A DNA stretch of 22,660 nucleotides, taken from contig JABLYK010000032.1 in NCBI GenBank assembly GCA_018265835.1, forward strand, positions 1-22,660, written 5' to 3'. A model generated the notes under the pieces. It saw only the letters and a list, made by a program, of their open reading frames with translations, made no database searches and was not told the origin of the DNA. The stretch comes from Oscillospiraceae bacterium. Lineage in GTDB: Bacteria > Bacillota > Clostridia > Oscillospirales > Oscillospiraceae. A program made the translations under genes and the position numbers. Below are positions 1 through 6,886 of this stretch, piece after piece (the stretch's first letter is position 1; each line of letters starts with the position of its first letter).

Positions 1-22
1 TGCAGTCAGGCCGCTTTCCCCT

Positions 23-90
23 CTGTCAAAAAAGCTTTGCTTTTTTGACAGTCTCGGAAACCCGCACCGGCACAGGCCGGCGCGGGTTTC
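23..90 (-). terminator. Double hairpin terminator behind the TetR gene
   Basis: Two inverted repeats lie just downstream of the leftward TetR gene. The first (57-65 with 82-90) pairs GAAACCCGC with GCGGGTTTC and has an inner CCGGC/GCCGG stem around a 4-base loop. The second (23-35 with 39-51) is a perfect 13-bp stem with a 3-base loop and a six-T run inside its arm. Reading leftward the order is GC-rich hairpin, then T-rich hairpin, which fits intrinsic termination. The second could also act on rightward transcription entering from outside the window. Confidence 0.6.
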
Positions 91-92
91 AT

Positions 93-656
93 TCATTTCG
101 GTTGCGCTGCGCTTCGCTCCAATGACCGGCGGATGTTGCCGTCGAACAGGAGACCGAGCCGATGGATGAGCGCTTCCGGGTCTTCCTTCATGCTGTCATC
201 CAGCCACTGATACAGCAGGCCGGAGAGCGCACAGCGGTAAAAATCGCAGACGAGCTGTTTGTCCCGCTCCTGCACATCCAGACCGGCGGCCTGCCGGTCG
301 AGAAAGCGAGACATGACCTCCGCTGCGATCCGATCCACGTACTTCTCCAGTTCTGCCCGGTGCGCGGACTTGAAGATGTGGTAGACCGCGCGCTTGTTTT
401 CCATAATGAAGCGGCAGCCACGGATGAAGCTCTCCTCCCAGCTCCCGGTCTCCTCGTAACTGGAGACGGCCCGCTCGGTCTCGCTGCGAAACAGCGCTTC
501 TGTCAGCTCATACAGGTCCGCGTAATGATAGTAAAATGTCCTGCGTGTGATTTGGCAGTCCTCCACGATGTCGGTTACCGTGATTTTGTCAAACGATTTT
601 TCGGAAAGCAACTTCACGAACGAGTCCATGATCGCCTTTTCGGTCAGATGTGCCAC
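93..656 (-). CDS. TetR/AcrR-family transcriptional regulator
   Basis: The 187-residue protein has the TetR layout. An N-terminal helix-turn-helix (about residues 8-50) contains FDKITVTDIVEDCQITRRTF and the family-typical TFYYHYADLYEL segment that ends the DNA-binding domain. A helical ligand/dimer domain makes up the rest. The C-terminal part resembles the TetR_C of regulators close to the dihydroxyacetone kinase (DhaS-like) type; that subfamily call is tentative. The start is GTG at 656, chosen because CAGGAGGT lies 7 bases upstream and the protein begins at the expected distance before the helix-turn-helix. It is divergent from the methyltransferase gene, so it may control itself and that gene. 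The ligand is unknown. Confidence 0.85.
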   Translation of the reverse strand: MAHLTEKAIMDSFVKLLSEKSFDKITVTDIVEDCQITRRTFYYHYADLYELTEALFRSETERAVSSYEETGSWEESFIRGCRFIMENKRAVYHIFKSAHRAELEKYVDRIAAEVMSRFLDRQAAGLDVQERDKQLVCDFYRCALSGLLYQWLDDSMKEDPEALIHRLGLLFDGNIRRSLERSAAQPK

Positions 657-692
657 AGCGTACCTCCTGATGCAGCGCGGTTTCTAACCTCC

Positions 693-720
693 AGTTTACC
701 AGATTTTTTGCCCGGCGCAA
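693..720 (-). promoter_or_regulatory. Possible promoter of the TetR gene
   Basis: On the minus strand TTGCGC (complement of 715-720) and TAAACT (complement of 693-698) are 16 bases apart, about 40 bases upstream of the GTG start. The match to sigma-A is moderate. Confidence 0.4.
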
Positions 721-729
721 GCGGTTTTG

Positions 730-753
730 GCGGAAATTCCGTTTACTTTCCGC
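730..753. promoter_or_regulatory. Inverted repeat, candidate TetR operator
   Basis: GCGGAAA (730-736) and TTTCCGC (747-753) form a 7-bp inverted repeat with a 10-base spacer. It spans the -35 element of the methyltransferase promoter in the divergent region. TetR-family proteins bind inverted repeats in such positions, so this is a candidate operator. The assignment rests on position and symmetry only. Confidence 0.35.
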
Positions 754-770
754 GCGAAAAACAGTAAAAT
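742..770 (+). promoter_or_regulatory. Promoter of the methyltransferase gene
   Basis: TTTACT (742-747) and TAAAAT (765-770) are separated by 17 bases and lie 23 bases before the ATG at 793. Confidence 0.6.
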
Positions 771-792
771 AAGCGAAGTCAGGAGGACTGCC

Positions 793-1728
793 ATGAAATC
801 GGAACGCAACAAAACGATCGACCTCTCCGTTGCGGAGGGGCAAGCATATCTGAACCGCTGTATTCGTGTGAACGCCCCCGCTGCGCGGATAGAGGTGCTC
901 GACAAGACCATCCTCGGCGATGCGTTTTCCGTGCTCCAATGTCTGCCGCGCGGCGTTGCAGATCTTGTGATCGTCGATCCGCCGTACAATCTGGACAAGG
1001 ATTTCCACGGAAATGCGTTCTCCAAAACGAGCGACGAGCAGTACGCGGCGTATACAGAGCGGTGGATCGAACAGGTGCGGCCGCTGCTCAAGGACACCGG
1101 CAGCCTCTACGTCTGCTGCGACTGGCAGTCCAGCCCGGTGGTCGGGCTGGCGCTCAAGCGCCATTTCATCGTGCGCAACCGCATTACATGGCAGCGGGAA
1201 AAGGGCAGGGGAGCCAGACGCAACTGGAAAAACGCCATGGAGGATATCTGGTTTGCCACCTGTTCGGACGACTACACCTTCCACGTGGAGGACGTGATGC
1301 AGCGCCGCCGCGTGGTCGCGCCGTACCGCACGGACGGCGCGCCGAAGGATTGGGAGGAGACGGCGGGCGGCAACTTCCGCAACACGCATCCCTCAAACTT
1401 CTGGGACGATATTTCGATCCCCTATTGGTCGATGCCGGAGAACACGGCCCATCCCACGCAGAAGCCCGAAAAGCTGCTGGCCAAGCTCATTCTTGCAAGC
1501 TCCTCGCCGGGGGACGTGGTGCTCGATCCGTTTGCCGGCTCCGGTTCCACGGCCGTCACGGCGAAAAAGCTTGGGCGGCACTACATCGGCGTGGAGCAGA
1601 ACCCGCAATACTGCGTCTGGGCGGAGCTGCGGCTGGAGCGCGCCGAAACCGACCAAACCATTCAGGGCTATGCCGACGGCGTGTTCTGGGAGCGCAACAC
1701 CGCAGCACAGCAGAAAAAGCGCCGCTGA
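793..1728 (+). CDS. Orphan beta-class DNA methyltransferase (N6-adenine or N4-cytosine)
   Basis: The 311-residue protein transfers a methyl group from S-adenosylmethionine to an amino group of a DNA base. The catalytic motif IV DPPYNL is at residues 62-67, before the S-adenosylmethionine-binding motif DPFAGSGST at 245-253. That order defines the beta class (RsrI/MboII/DpnA-like). HPTQKP at 220-225 is the usual segment before motif I. DPPY fits adenine methylation better than the SPPY of most N4-cytosine enzymes, but does not settle it. The ATG at 793 is chosen over an in-frame ATG at 727 because AGGAGG lies 7 bases upstream and a promoter fits between the two. No restriction endonuclease is adjacent, so it looks solitary, with a regulatory or epigenetic role possible. 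The target sequence cannot be read from the protein. Confidence 0.88.
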   Translation: MKSERNKTIDLSVAEGQAYLNRCIRVNAPAARIEVLDKTILGDAFSVLQCLPRGVADLVIVDPPYNLDKDFHGNAFSKTSDEQYAAYTERWIEQVRPLLKDTGSLYVCCDWQSSPVVGLALKRHFIVRNRITWQREKGRGARRNWKNAMEDIWFATCSDDYTFHVEDVMQRRRVVAPYRTDGAPKDWEETAGGNFRNTHPSNFWDDISIPYWSMPENTAHPTQKPEKLLAKLILASSSPGDVVLDPFAGSGSTAVTAKKLGRHYIGVEQNPQYCVWAELRLERAETDQTIQGYADGVFWERNTAAQQKKRR

Positions 1729-1768
1729 GTCCACACGCCGGAAAAATGGCGCGCCGATGCGGTTGCGC

Positions 1769-1797
1769 TTGAATTGCCGGAACAAAGTATGTATAAT
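1769..1797 (+). promoter_or_regulatory. Sigma-A promoter of the CoA-transferase gene
   Basis: TTGAAT (1769-1774), a 17-base spacer and TATAAT (1792-1797) lie 45 bases before the start codon. This is one of the best promoters in the window and suggests strong housekeeping expression. Confidence 0.8.
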
Positions 1798-1841
1798 AGA
1801 ACCATTCAAGCAAAAAAAGAAAAATCGAGGAGATTGTAACA

Positions 1842-3149
1842 ATGGCAGATTACAAAGCGCTCTATCAGACAAAGCTCACGACTGCGGAGCAGGTCGCGCA
1901 GCAGGTGCAGTCCGGCTGGGTCATCGGTACGGACGCCGCCGCAACGGAGCCTGCGGCGATTCTTGCTGCAATGGCGGATAAAATCCGTTCGACCGACACG
2001 AAGGACGTGAAGGTTCATACCATGCTGGATTCCTATCCGTTTGAGTTTTATGCAGACAATTCTCTGTTCGGAAAGATGACGGGCTACTCCTGGTTCTCCA
2101 GCGGCGGTGCGCGCAAGGCGGTCAACGGCGGCTATGCCGACCTGTTTCCGGCCTATTACCGCGACATCCCGGGCCATATCAAGCGCCTGTACGATTTTGA
2201 CGCATATTGTGTCGCCGTCTCGCCGATGGACAGCCACGGTTATTTCAGCCTTGCGACCACCAGCTCTTACTCCGAGGCGATGATCGCCAAGGCCAAACGC
2301 ATCTTCATTGAAGTGAATGAGAAGCAGCCGCGCAGCCTGTGCGGAACGCAGCTTCACGTTTCGCAGGTGGACGCGATTGTTGAGAATACGCACGACCTTC
2401 CGGTGCTGCCGCCGGTTGTGATCGACGATGTCAGCCGCACGATCGGCAACCTCATCGCCGAGCAGATTCCGGACGGCGCGTGCATCCAGCTTGGCATCGG
2501 CGCGATCCCGGATGCGACCGGCACGGCGCTCAAGACGAAGCACGACCTCGGCATCCACACGGAAATGTTCACCGACAGCATGGTCGAACTGCTCGAATGC
2601 GGAGCGGTGAATAACAGCAAAAAGCAGATCCACCGCGGTAAGACCGTGACGACCTTCGCCTTCGGTTCTCAGCGCATCTATGATTATATCAACGACAATC
2701 CCTGCTTTGAGATCCTGCCGGTGGAGTATGTCAACGACCCGAATGTCATCTGCCAGAACGACAACATGATTTCCATCAACGCTGCGCTGGAAGTGGATCT
2801 GTTTGGTCAGGTGTGCGCGGAATCGGTCGGCACGAAGCACATGTCCGGCTCCGGCGGCCAGATTGACTATGTGCGCGGCGCATGCCAGTCCAAGGGCGGC
2901 AAGAGCTTCATCGCTTTCTCGTCCACGGCCAAGGGCGGCACGATTAGCAAGATCAAGTCCATCCTCACGCCCGGCGCGGTCGTCACCACCAGCAAGAACG
3001 ATGTGGACTACATCGTCACCGAGTACGGCATTGCGCACCTGCGCGGCGAGAGCCTTGGTTCCCGTGCACGCCAGCTCATTGCCATTGCGCACCCCGACTT
3101 CCGCGACGAGTTGACCTTTGAGGCGAAAAAACGCGGCATCCTGGTGTGA
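1842..3149 (+). CDS. Acetyl-CoA hydrolase/transferase family CoA-transferase (4-hydroxybutyrate/butyrate type)
   Basis: The 435-residue protein has the length of 4-hydroxybutyrate and butyryl-CoA:acetate CoA-transferases, which move CoA between an acyl-CoA and acetate in the cytoplasm. GIGAIPDA (218-225) is a family glycine motif. GIHTEMFTD (237-245) carries the likely catalytic glutamate, E241, which forms the glutamyl-CoA thioester. GSGGQIDYVRGA (336-347) is the conserved CoA-site loop. The ATG at 1842 follows GAGGAGA by 8 bases. The gene stands alone between its own promoter and a perfect terminator. The substrate (butyryl, 4-hydroxybutyryl, succinyl or propionyl-CoA) cannot be decided by eye. 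A fermentative role in acetate/butyrate metabolism is the likeliest reading for a Clostridia-like host. Confidence 0.88.
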   Translation: MADYKALYQTKLTTAEQVAQQVQSGWVIGTDAAATEPAAILAAMADKIRSTDTKDVKVHTMLDSYPFEFYADNSLFGKMTGYSWFSSGGARKAVNGGYADLFPAYYRDIPGHIKRLYDFDAYCVAVSPMDSHGYFSLATTSSYSEAMIAKAKRIFIEVNEKQPRSLCGTQLHVSQVDAIVENTHDLPVLPPVVIDDVSRTIGNLIAEQIPDGACIQLGIGAIPDATGTALKTKHDLGIHTEMFTDSMVELLECGAVNNSKKQIHRGKTVTTFAFGSQRIYDYINDNPCFEILPVEYVNDPNVICQNDNMISINAALEVDLFGQVCAESVGTKHMSGSGGQIDYVRGACQSKGGKSFIAFSSTAKGGTISKIKSILTPGAVVTTSKNDVDYIVTEYGIAHLRGESLGSRARQLIAIAHPDFRDELTFEAKKRGILV

Positions 3150-3167
3150 TACCCGATTTACCACCAT

Positions 3168-3205
3168 AAAACAAGTCCGATGGGAATTCCCATCGGACTT
3201 GTTTT
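3168..3205. terminator. Perfect bidirectional terminator
   Basis: A 38-base perfect palindrome (19-bp arms, centre GGGAATTCCC) starts with AAAA and ends with TTTT. It lies 19 bases after the CoA-transferase stop and 23 bases before the end of the leftward gene at 3228, so it can terminate both converging units. Confidence 0.9.
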
Positions 3206-3227
3206 GTCTGGAATCTGCAGTGCCGGG

Positions 3228-3542
3228 TTATTTGTGGCAGGGAGAGTCGCCGGCGCAGGGCGTATCCGGGCAGAGACAGTTGTGGAACAGATCCAGCTTC
3301 AGCTGAAGCGCCAACTCCAGCCGGGTCACAGCGGCCAGAACGCGCTCCACGCTCTTGTCGATCTTGACAAGGTCGTCTACATCCGTGCGGCACAGTTCGA
3401 CGGTCTTCTCGATCTTCTTGTGCTCAGACTCCAGAATGCGGGCCAGAGACTCCTGCTCCTTGGCAACGGCTTCGATTAACTCGGAGATCGCCTTGCAGCG
3501 ATTGTCCTCCCGATGGGGCGGGTAGGTTTGTACGGTTTCCAT
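3228..3542 (-). CDS. Small coiled-coil protein with Cys-rich C-terminus, function unknown
   Basis: From ATG at 3542 the product is 104 residues; GAGAGGA lies about 10 bases upstream. An upstream in-frame start at 3590 would add 16 residues but has no comparable site. Residues about 17-85 are a charged, heptad-like helical segment (for example ELIEAVAKEQESLARILESE) with no membrane or signal sequence. The C-terminus has four cysteines in CLCPDTPCAGDSPCHK, a metal- or disulfide-capable tail. The repeated 'ISELIEAVAKEQ...ILESEHKKI' pattern recalls short Firmicutes proteins and spore-surface collagen-like proteins with similar helical segments. I recall this from general knowledge and have not checked it. 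It is followed by the shared palindromic terminator. Confidence 0.6.
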   Translation of the reverse strand: METVQTYPPHREDNRCKAISELIEAVAKEQESLARILESEHKKIEKTVELCRTDVDDLVKIDKSVERVLAAVTRLELALQLKLDLFHNCLCPDTPCAGDSPCHK

Positions 3543-3699
3543 GAAATGATCGTCCTCTCGTTGAAAATCGTGCCGGATGGCACAGTTCATTCTATGCCTG
3601 CCGCCGGGTTATGACACAGGCTGCCGAGAGACGGAGCCGGGGAGATCAGAGAATGGAAAAAATAACACCATCGGCGGATGACCGCATGGTGGAATTTAT

Positions 3700-4095
3700 C
3701 TATACTCCCAATATGTAAAAACCATTATATTTTTTCGCTGTATTCAACCATTCAACCAGCTTTTCATAATCTGTCGGCCTTATGTCCAGAAGCTTCGCAA
3801 TTATGGGGTCAATTAAGTCAGAATCATAATAATTGATTCCATAGGGGTCTATTGTACCGGTTTCTAAATTGTTGTAAATACCACAGTTCAATATGCCATC
3901 ATATTCTTGTAAAAACGTATTGGCATCATCTCCACTCACATAGAGGGAATCATCAAGCCAATGATTGATGCTGTCTACTGCTGTAATGATTTTTGCTTTC
4001 GTTTTTTGCGGCATTCTACAGAATTGTATTTCAAAAAAATCTGAGCCGCCTAATTTTCTTCGTTCCTCCTGGGAGGAAAAAGTGTGAAACAGCAA
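3700..4095 (-). CDS. AT-rich hypothetical protein
   Basis: The 131-residue acidic protein (FLQEYDGILNCG, IDPYGINYYDSDLIDP) has no motif I can name, no signal peptide and no membrane segment. The start is TTG at 4095, supported by AGAGGTGG four bases upstream; the next in-frame Met (MPQKTKAK) has no ribosome binding site. Its AT-rich composition contrasts sharply with the GC-rich genes around it, which suggests recent acquisition. Size and acidity would fit an immunity or antitoxin-type protein, but nothing in the neighbourhood supports that. It lies downstream of tRNA-Ala on the same strand, separated by the tRNA terminator. Confidence 0.55.
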   Translation of the reverse strand: MLFHTFSSQEERRKLGGSDFFEIQFCRMPQKTKAKIITAVDSINHWLDDSLYVSGDDANTFLQEYDGILNCGIYNNLETGTIDPYGINYYDSDLIDPIIAKLLDIRPTDYEKLVEWLNTAKKYNGFYILGV

Positions 4096-4158
4096 AGTAC
4101 CACCTCTATAACTTTCGCTTGGGCGCGCTCATCGTATCACAAGCGCTCAATACACCGC

Positions 4159-4202
4159 ATAGAAAAAGTCCACCGTAATTCTATCAAAATTACGGTGGAC
4201 TT
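4159..4202 (-). terminator. Terminator of tRNA-Ala
   Basis: A perfect 15-bp stem (4166-4180 with 4188-4202) with a 7-base loop is followed, reading leftward, by TTTTTCT. It begins two bases past the encoded CCA end of the tRNA. Confidence 0.85.
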
Positions 4203-4203
4203 A

Positions 4204-4279
4204 TGGTGGAGACGGAGGGATTCGAACCCTTGACCTTACGGATGCGAACCGTACGCTCTCCCAGCTGAGCTACGCCCCC
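4204..4279 (-). tRNA. tRNA-Ala (anticodon CGC)
   Basis: The 76-base gene folds as a full cloverleaf with encoded CCA. The acceptor GGGGGCG pairs with CGTCTCC, giving G3:U70, the alanine identity pair. The D-arm is TAGCTCAGCTGGGAGAGC, the T-loop is TTCGAAT, and the anticodon loop TTCGCAT gives anticodon CGC for GCG codons. It has its own promoter and terminator. Confidence 0.95.
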
Positions 4280-4292
4280 AAAGCGCTCAATC

Positions 4293-4320
4293 ATTATAAC
4301 ACATTTTTCGCATTTGTAAA
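4293..4320 (-). promoter_or_regulatory. Promoter of tRNA-Ala
   Basis: On the minus strand TTTACA (complement of 4315-4320) and TATAAT (complement of 4293-4298) are 16 bases apart, 13 bases before the mature tRNA 5' end. Confidence 0.7.
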
Positions 4321-4391
4321 GCATAAAATTTTAATTTGCGCAAAACATTTGGAATACCAGCAGCATCTGCGCGGTGAGGTCAAAAATGTCC

Positions 4392-4420
4392 TTGCGTATT
4401 TCCCCGGAATGCAGTATAAT
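4392..4420 (+). promoter_or_regulatory. Promoter of the SRP RNA
   Basis: TTGCGT (4392-4397), a 17-base spacer and TATAAT (4415-4420) end about 10 bases before the RNA 5' end. Confidence 0.75.
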
Positions 4421-4429
4421 ATCACAACG

Positions 4430-4730
4430 TGGCCCTTGACAAGGCTGCACTAGTCGGGGAGCTAGCGGTGCCCTGTACCTGCAATCCGCTACAGCAGGGG
4501 TGAATCCCCGCCCCCGGATAGCCGATGTGTCGTCTGACCGCAGTAAGCGGCGTTGAAGGCCCGGTCCCGCGCAACGGAGACCCGTGAACCATGTCAGGCG
4601 GGGAACCGAGCAGCATTAAGCGGGTTCCTCCGTGTGCCGTGGGGGCGCCGGGCCCGAGCTGGCTGCTGTGGTAACGGGCATATCGTCTATGCAAAGGCGG
4701 GTGTGCAGTCTTGTCAAGGGCCCTGTTTTT
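4430..4730 (+). ncRNA. ffs: Signal recognition particle RNA, large bacterial type
   Basis: About 300 bases of structured, non-coding sequence have paired ends: GGCCCTTGACAAG at 4431 is complementary to CTTGTCAAGGGCC near 4709-4722. The conserved helix-8 segment lies at 4594-4620: ATGTCAGG, a CGG/CCG stem capped by a GGAA tetraloop, then GAGCAGCATTAAG. This is the Ffh-binding site. The length and the long closing helix fit the Alu-containing (Bacillus-type) form. The RNA ends in a T-run at 4725-4732. It acts with Ffh to target nascent membrane and secreted proteins. Position directly in front of dnaX is common in Firmicutes. Confidence 0.93.
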
Positions 4731-4760
4731 TTGATTTCTGCTTGGGGGTGAATCGTCCGC

Positions 4761-6449
4761 ATGTATCAGGCGCTTTACCGAAAATGGCGTCCGAAAACGT
4801 TTGACGACGTGGTCGGGCAGGCCCATATCACCGAAACGCTGAAGCATCAGGTGCAGACCGGGCGGCTGTCCCATGCATACCTGTTTATCGGCACGCGCGG
4901 CACGGGCAAGACCACTTGCGCCAAAATTCTGGCGAAGGCAGTCAACTGCGAAAACCCGGTGAACGGCAACCCGTGCAACCGATGCGCGGCCTGCCGCGGC
5001 ATCGACGACGGCTCCGTGCTCGACGTGGTGGAGCTGGACGCGGCGTCCAACAACGGCGTGGACAATGTGCGCGCACTACGCGACGAAGCGGTCTTCTCCC
5101 CTGCCAACGTCAAAAGGCGCGTGTACATCATCGACGAGGTGCACATGCTCAGCACCTCCGCGTTCAACGCGCTGCTGAAAATTCTCGAAGAGCCGCCGGA
5201 GCATCTGATGTTCATTCTGGCGACGACGGAGCTGCACAAGGTTCCGGCAACGATTTTGTCCCGCTGCCAGCGGCACAGCTTCAAGCGCATTCCCGCCGAT
5301 CTGATCGCGGCGCGGCTGCGCTATGTGGCCGGGCAGGAGCAGATCGACCTGCAGGACGATGCTGCCGCGCTGCTGGCGCGTCTGGCGGACGGCGGGATGC
5401 GCGACGCGCTGACGCTGTTGGATCAGTGCTCGGGCAGCGAGCACGTCACCACAGAGGTCGTGCTCTCCGCAATGGGGCTTGCCGGGCATCTGCGCACGGC
5501 GGAGCTGCTGCGATGCATTGCAGCGGGAGACACGGCGCAGGCGCTGGCGCTGTTCCGCCAGCTCTGGCAGGACGGGAAAGATCCCTCGGCGCTGCTGGAC
5601 GAGCTGTGTGTGCTGATGCGGGACGTGCTGATGCAAACTGTCGCGCCGCGCGGCGGCGCTGAGCTGCTTTCCGGCGGATATGATGCGGCTACGCTCGACG
5701 CCTTTGCAAAGGAAATTCGTCCGGCGCAGCTTCTCGCAAATATTCACTGCATCCAAGCGGCGCTGGCCGATATGGCGCTGAATCCGAACCCGCGTATGGG
5801 CACGGAGCTGTGTCTCATCCGCCTGTGCCGGCCGGAGCTGCAGGACGACCCGCCCACGCTCCGCGCGCGGCTGGAGCGATTGGAGCAAGCCGTGCAGAGC
5901 GGTGCTGTGCCGGTTGTCCCGGCGCAGCCTGTGCAGGAAGGCCGCCATGCTTCTGTCCCGCAGCCGCCCGCGCCCGTCCCGGAGGAGCCGCCCCCGGCTT
6001 TTGAGGAACGTCCCCCATTCCCGGAGGAGCCGCCGTTTGAATTTGCGCAGCCGCCCATTCCGCAAGAGTCTGTTCGCGCCGCAGTTCCTGCACAGGCGCC
6101 GTCTCCGGAAGCGCCGCGGGAGGCGCCGGCCGCGCCCGGCGGATTTTCGTGGGAGGCGCTGTGCGCGGAGATGGAGCGGGTGCTCCCGGTCGGGCTGTAC
6201 AGTTTCCTGCTCGATCCGCTGCAGGCGTCGGGCAGCTACGACGGTGGCGTGCTGACCCTACGGCTGAACAAGCAGCTCGCATTTTCGATGTATAACACGC
6301 CAACGGTCTCCGAGCAGTTCCGCGCAGCGGTGCAGAAGCTGACCGGGCAGGCCGCCAAGGTCGTGATGCAGCCGATGGACACTGCGGCGCAGATGCAGCA
6401 GCGGCACATCGAAGAGCTGGCTCGGTTTACCAATGTGACGATCAAATAG
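4761..6449 (+). CDS. dnaX: DNA polymerase III subunit gamma/tau
   Basis: The 562-residue protein is the clamp-loader ATPase that loads the beta clamp and links it to the replicase. It begins with the family signature YQALYRKWRPKTFDDVVGQ. Walker A GTRGTGKT is at 44-51 and zinc cysteines are at C63, C72, C75 and C78. Walker B IIDEVHML is at 123-130, and SRC (167-169) is sensor 1. Domain III runs to about 370. A Pro/Glu/Ala-rich linker (about 375-455) leads to a C-terminal tau-like domain. The ATG at 4761 follows GGGGGTG by about 10 bases. I see no obvious slippery A-run for a programmed gamma frameshift. It is probably co-transcribed with ybaB 39 bases downstream. Confidence 0.96.
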   Translation: MYQALYRKWRPKTFDDVVGQAHITETLKHQVQTGRLSHAYLFIGTRGTGKTTCAKILAKAVNCENPVNGNPCNRCAACRGIDDGSVLDVVELDAASNNGVDNVRALRDEAVFSPANVKRRVYIIDEVHMLSTSAFNALLKILEEPPEHLMFILATTELHKVPATILSRCQRHSFKRIPADLIAARLRYVAGQEQIDLQDDAAALLARLADGGMRDALTLLDQCSGSEHVTTEVVLSAMGLAGHLRTAELLRCIAAGDTAQALALFRQLWQDGKDPSALLDELCVLMRDVLMQTVAPRGGAELLSGGYDAATLDAFAKEIRPAQLLANIHCIQAALADMALNPNPRMGTELCLIRLCRPELQDDPPTLRARLERLEQAVQSGAVPVVPAQPVQEGRHASVPQPPAPVPEEPPPAFEERPPFPEEPPFEFAQPPIPQESVRAAVPAQAPSPEAPREAPAAPGGFSWEALCAEMERVLPVGLYSFLLDPLQASGSYDGGVLTLRLNKQLAFSMYNTPTVSEQFRAAVQKLTGQAAKVVMQPMDTAAQMQQRHIEELARFTNVTIK

Positions 6450-6488
6450 AGAGAACTTTACGATTAACGACATAGGAGGAACTATAAA

Positions 6489-6827
6489 ATGGCAAAAGGC
6501 GGATTTCGCGGCGGCTACGGCGGCATGAATCAGGCCAACATGATGAAGCAGGCGCAGAAGATGCAGCAGGACTTTCTGAAAATGCAGAAAGAGCTGGAGT
6601 CCAAGGAATTTACGGCCAAAGCAGGCGGCGGCGCAGTTGCGGCAGTCGTCAACGGCAACCGGGAGCTCACGAAAATCACGATCGACCCCGCTGCAGTTGA
6701 CCCCGACGACGTCGAGATGCTGGAGGACATGGTCATGGCAGCCGTGAATGAGGCGCTGCGGATGTATGAAGCAGAATCCGACGCGACGGTCAGTAAGATC
6801 ACCGGCGGCTTGAATCTGAATTTCTGA
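6489..6827 (+). CDS. ybaB: YbaB/EbfC-family nucleoid-associated protein
   Basis: The 112-residue protein has the YbaB core. After a Gly-rich start (AKGGFRGGYGGMNQANMMKQ) a long helix (MKQAQKMQQDFLKMQKELES) precedes the beta-sheet (FTAKAGGGAVAAVVNGN, ITIDPAAVDPDDVEMLEDM) and a C-terminal helix. Family members form dimers that bind DNA and influence nucleoid structure. AGGAGG lies 9 bases before the ATG. It sits directly after dnaX as in most Firmicutes, but the usual third gene recR is not next; a terminator follows immediately. Confidence 0.93.
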   Translation: MAKGGFRGGYGGMNQANMMKQAQKMQQDFLKMQKELESKEFTAKAGGGAVAAVVNGNRELTKITIDPAAVDPDDVEMLEDMVMAAVNEALRMYEAESDATVSKITGGLNLNF

Positions 6828-6838
6828 ACCGAATACAA

Positions 6839-6869
6839 AAAAGCGCTCCGCAAAATGCGGAGCGCTTTT
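6839..6869. terminator. Bidirectional terminator between ybaB and rsmE
   Basis: AAAAGCGCTCCGC (6839-6851) pairs perfectly with GCGGAGCGCTTTT (6857-6869) around a 5-base loop. T-runs on both strands fit termination of the converging ybaB and rsmE genes. Confidence 0.9.
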
Positions 6870-6886
6870 CCGTCAAAAGGATGCCC

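Larger units (their letters stand above)
4141..4291. repeat. 11-bp direct repeats flanking tRNA-Ala
   Basis: AAGCGCTCAAT occurs at 4141-4151 and again at 4281-4291. The second copy is the 5' leader next to tRNA-Ala. The first lies beyond the tRNA terminator, upstream of the AT-rich gene. It may be a scar of duplication or recombination around the tRNA. Confidence 0.5.

Noticed and set aside
589..3167. Long open frames antisense to the methyltransferase and CoA-transferase genes
   Set aside because: They are high-GC shadows of recognised genes. They lack ribosome binding sites and show low-complexity Arg/Ala-rich translations.
4204..4230. tRNA-Ala 3' end as partner of the repeat at 19242-19264
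   Set aside because: It also differs from 19242-19264 by one base, but lies on the opposite strand and is followed by its own terminator and backbone genes. tRNA-Ser is in the correct direct orientation.
4422..4874. Leftward open frame across the SRP RNA and the start of dnaX
   Set aside because: The sequence is explained by the SRP RNA fold and the start of dnaX.
4761..6449. Programmed frameshift producing a gamma form of DnaX
   Set aside because: No A-rich slippery heptamer with a following stem was found in the GC-rich linker region.
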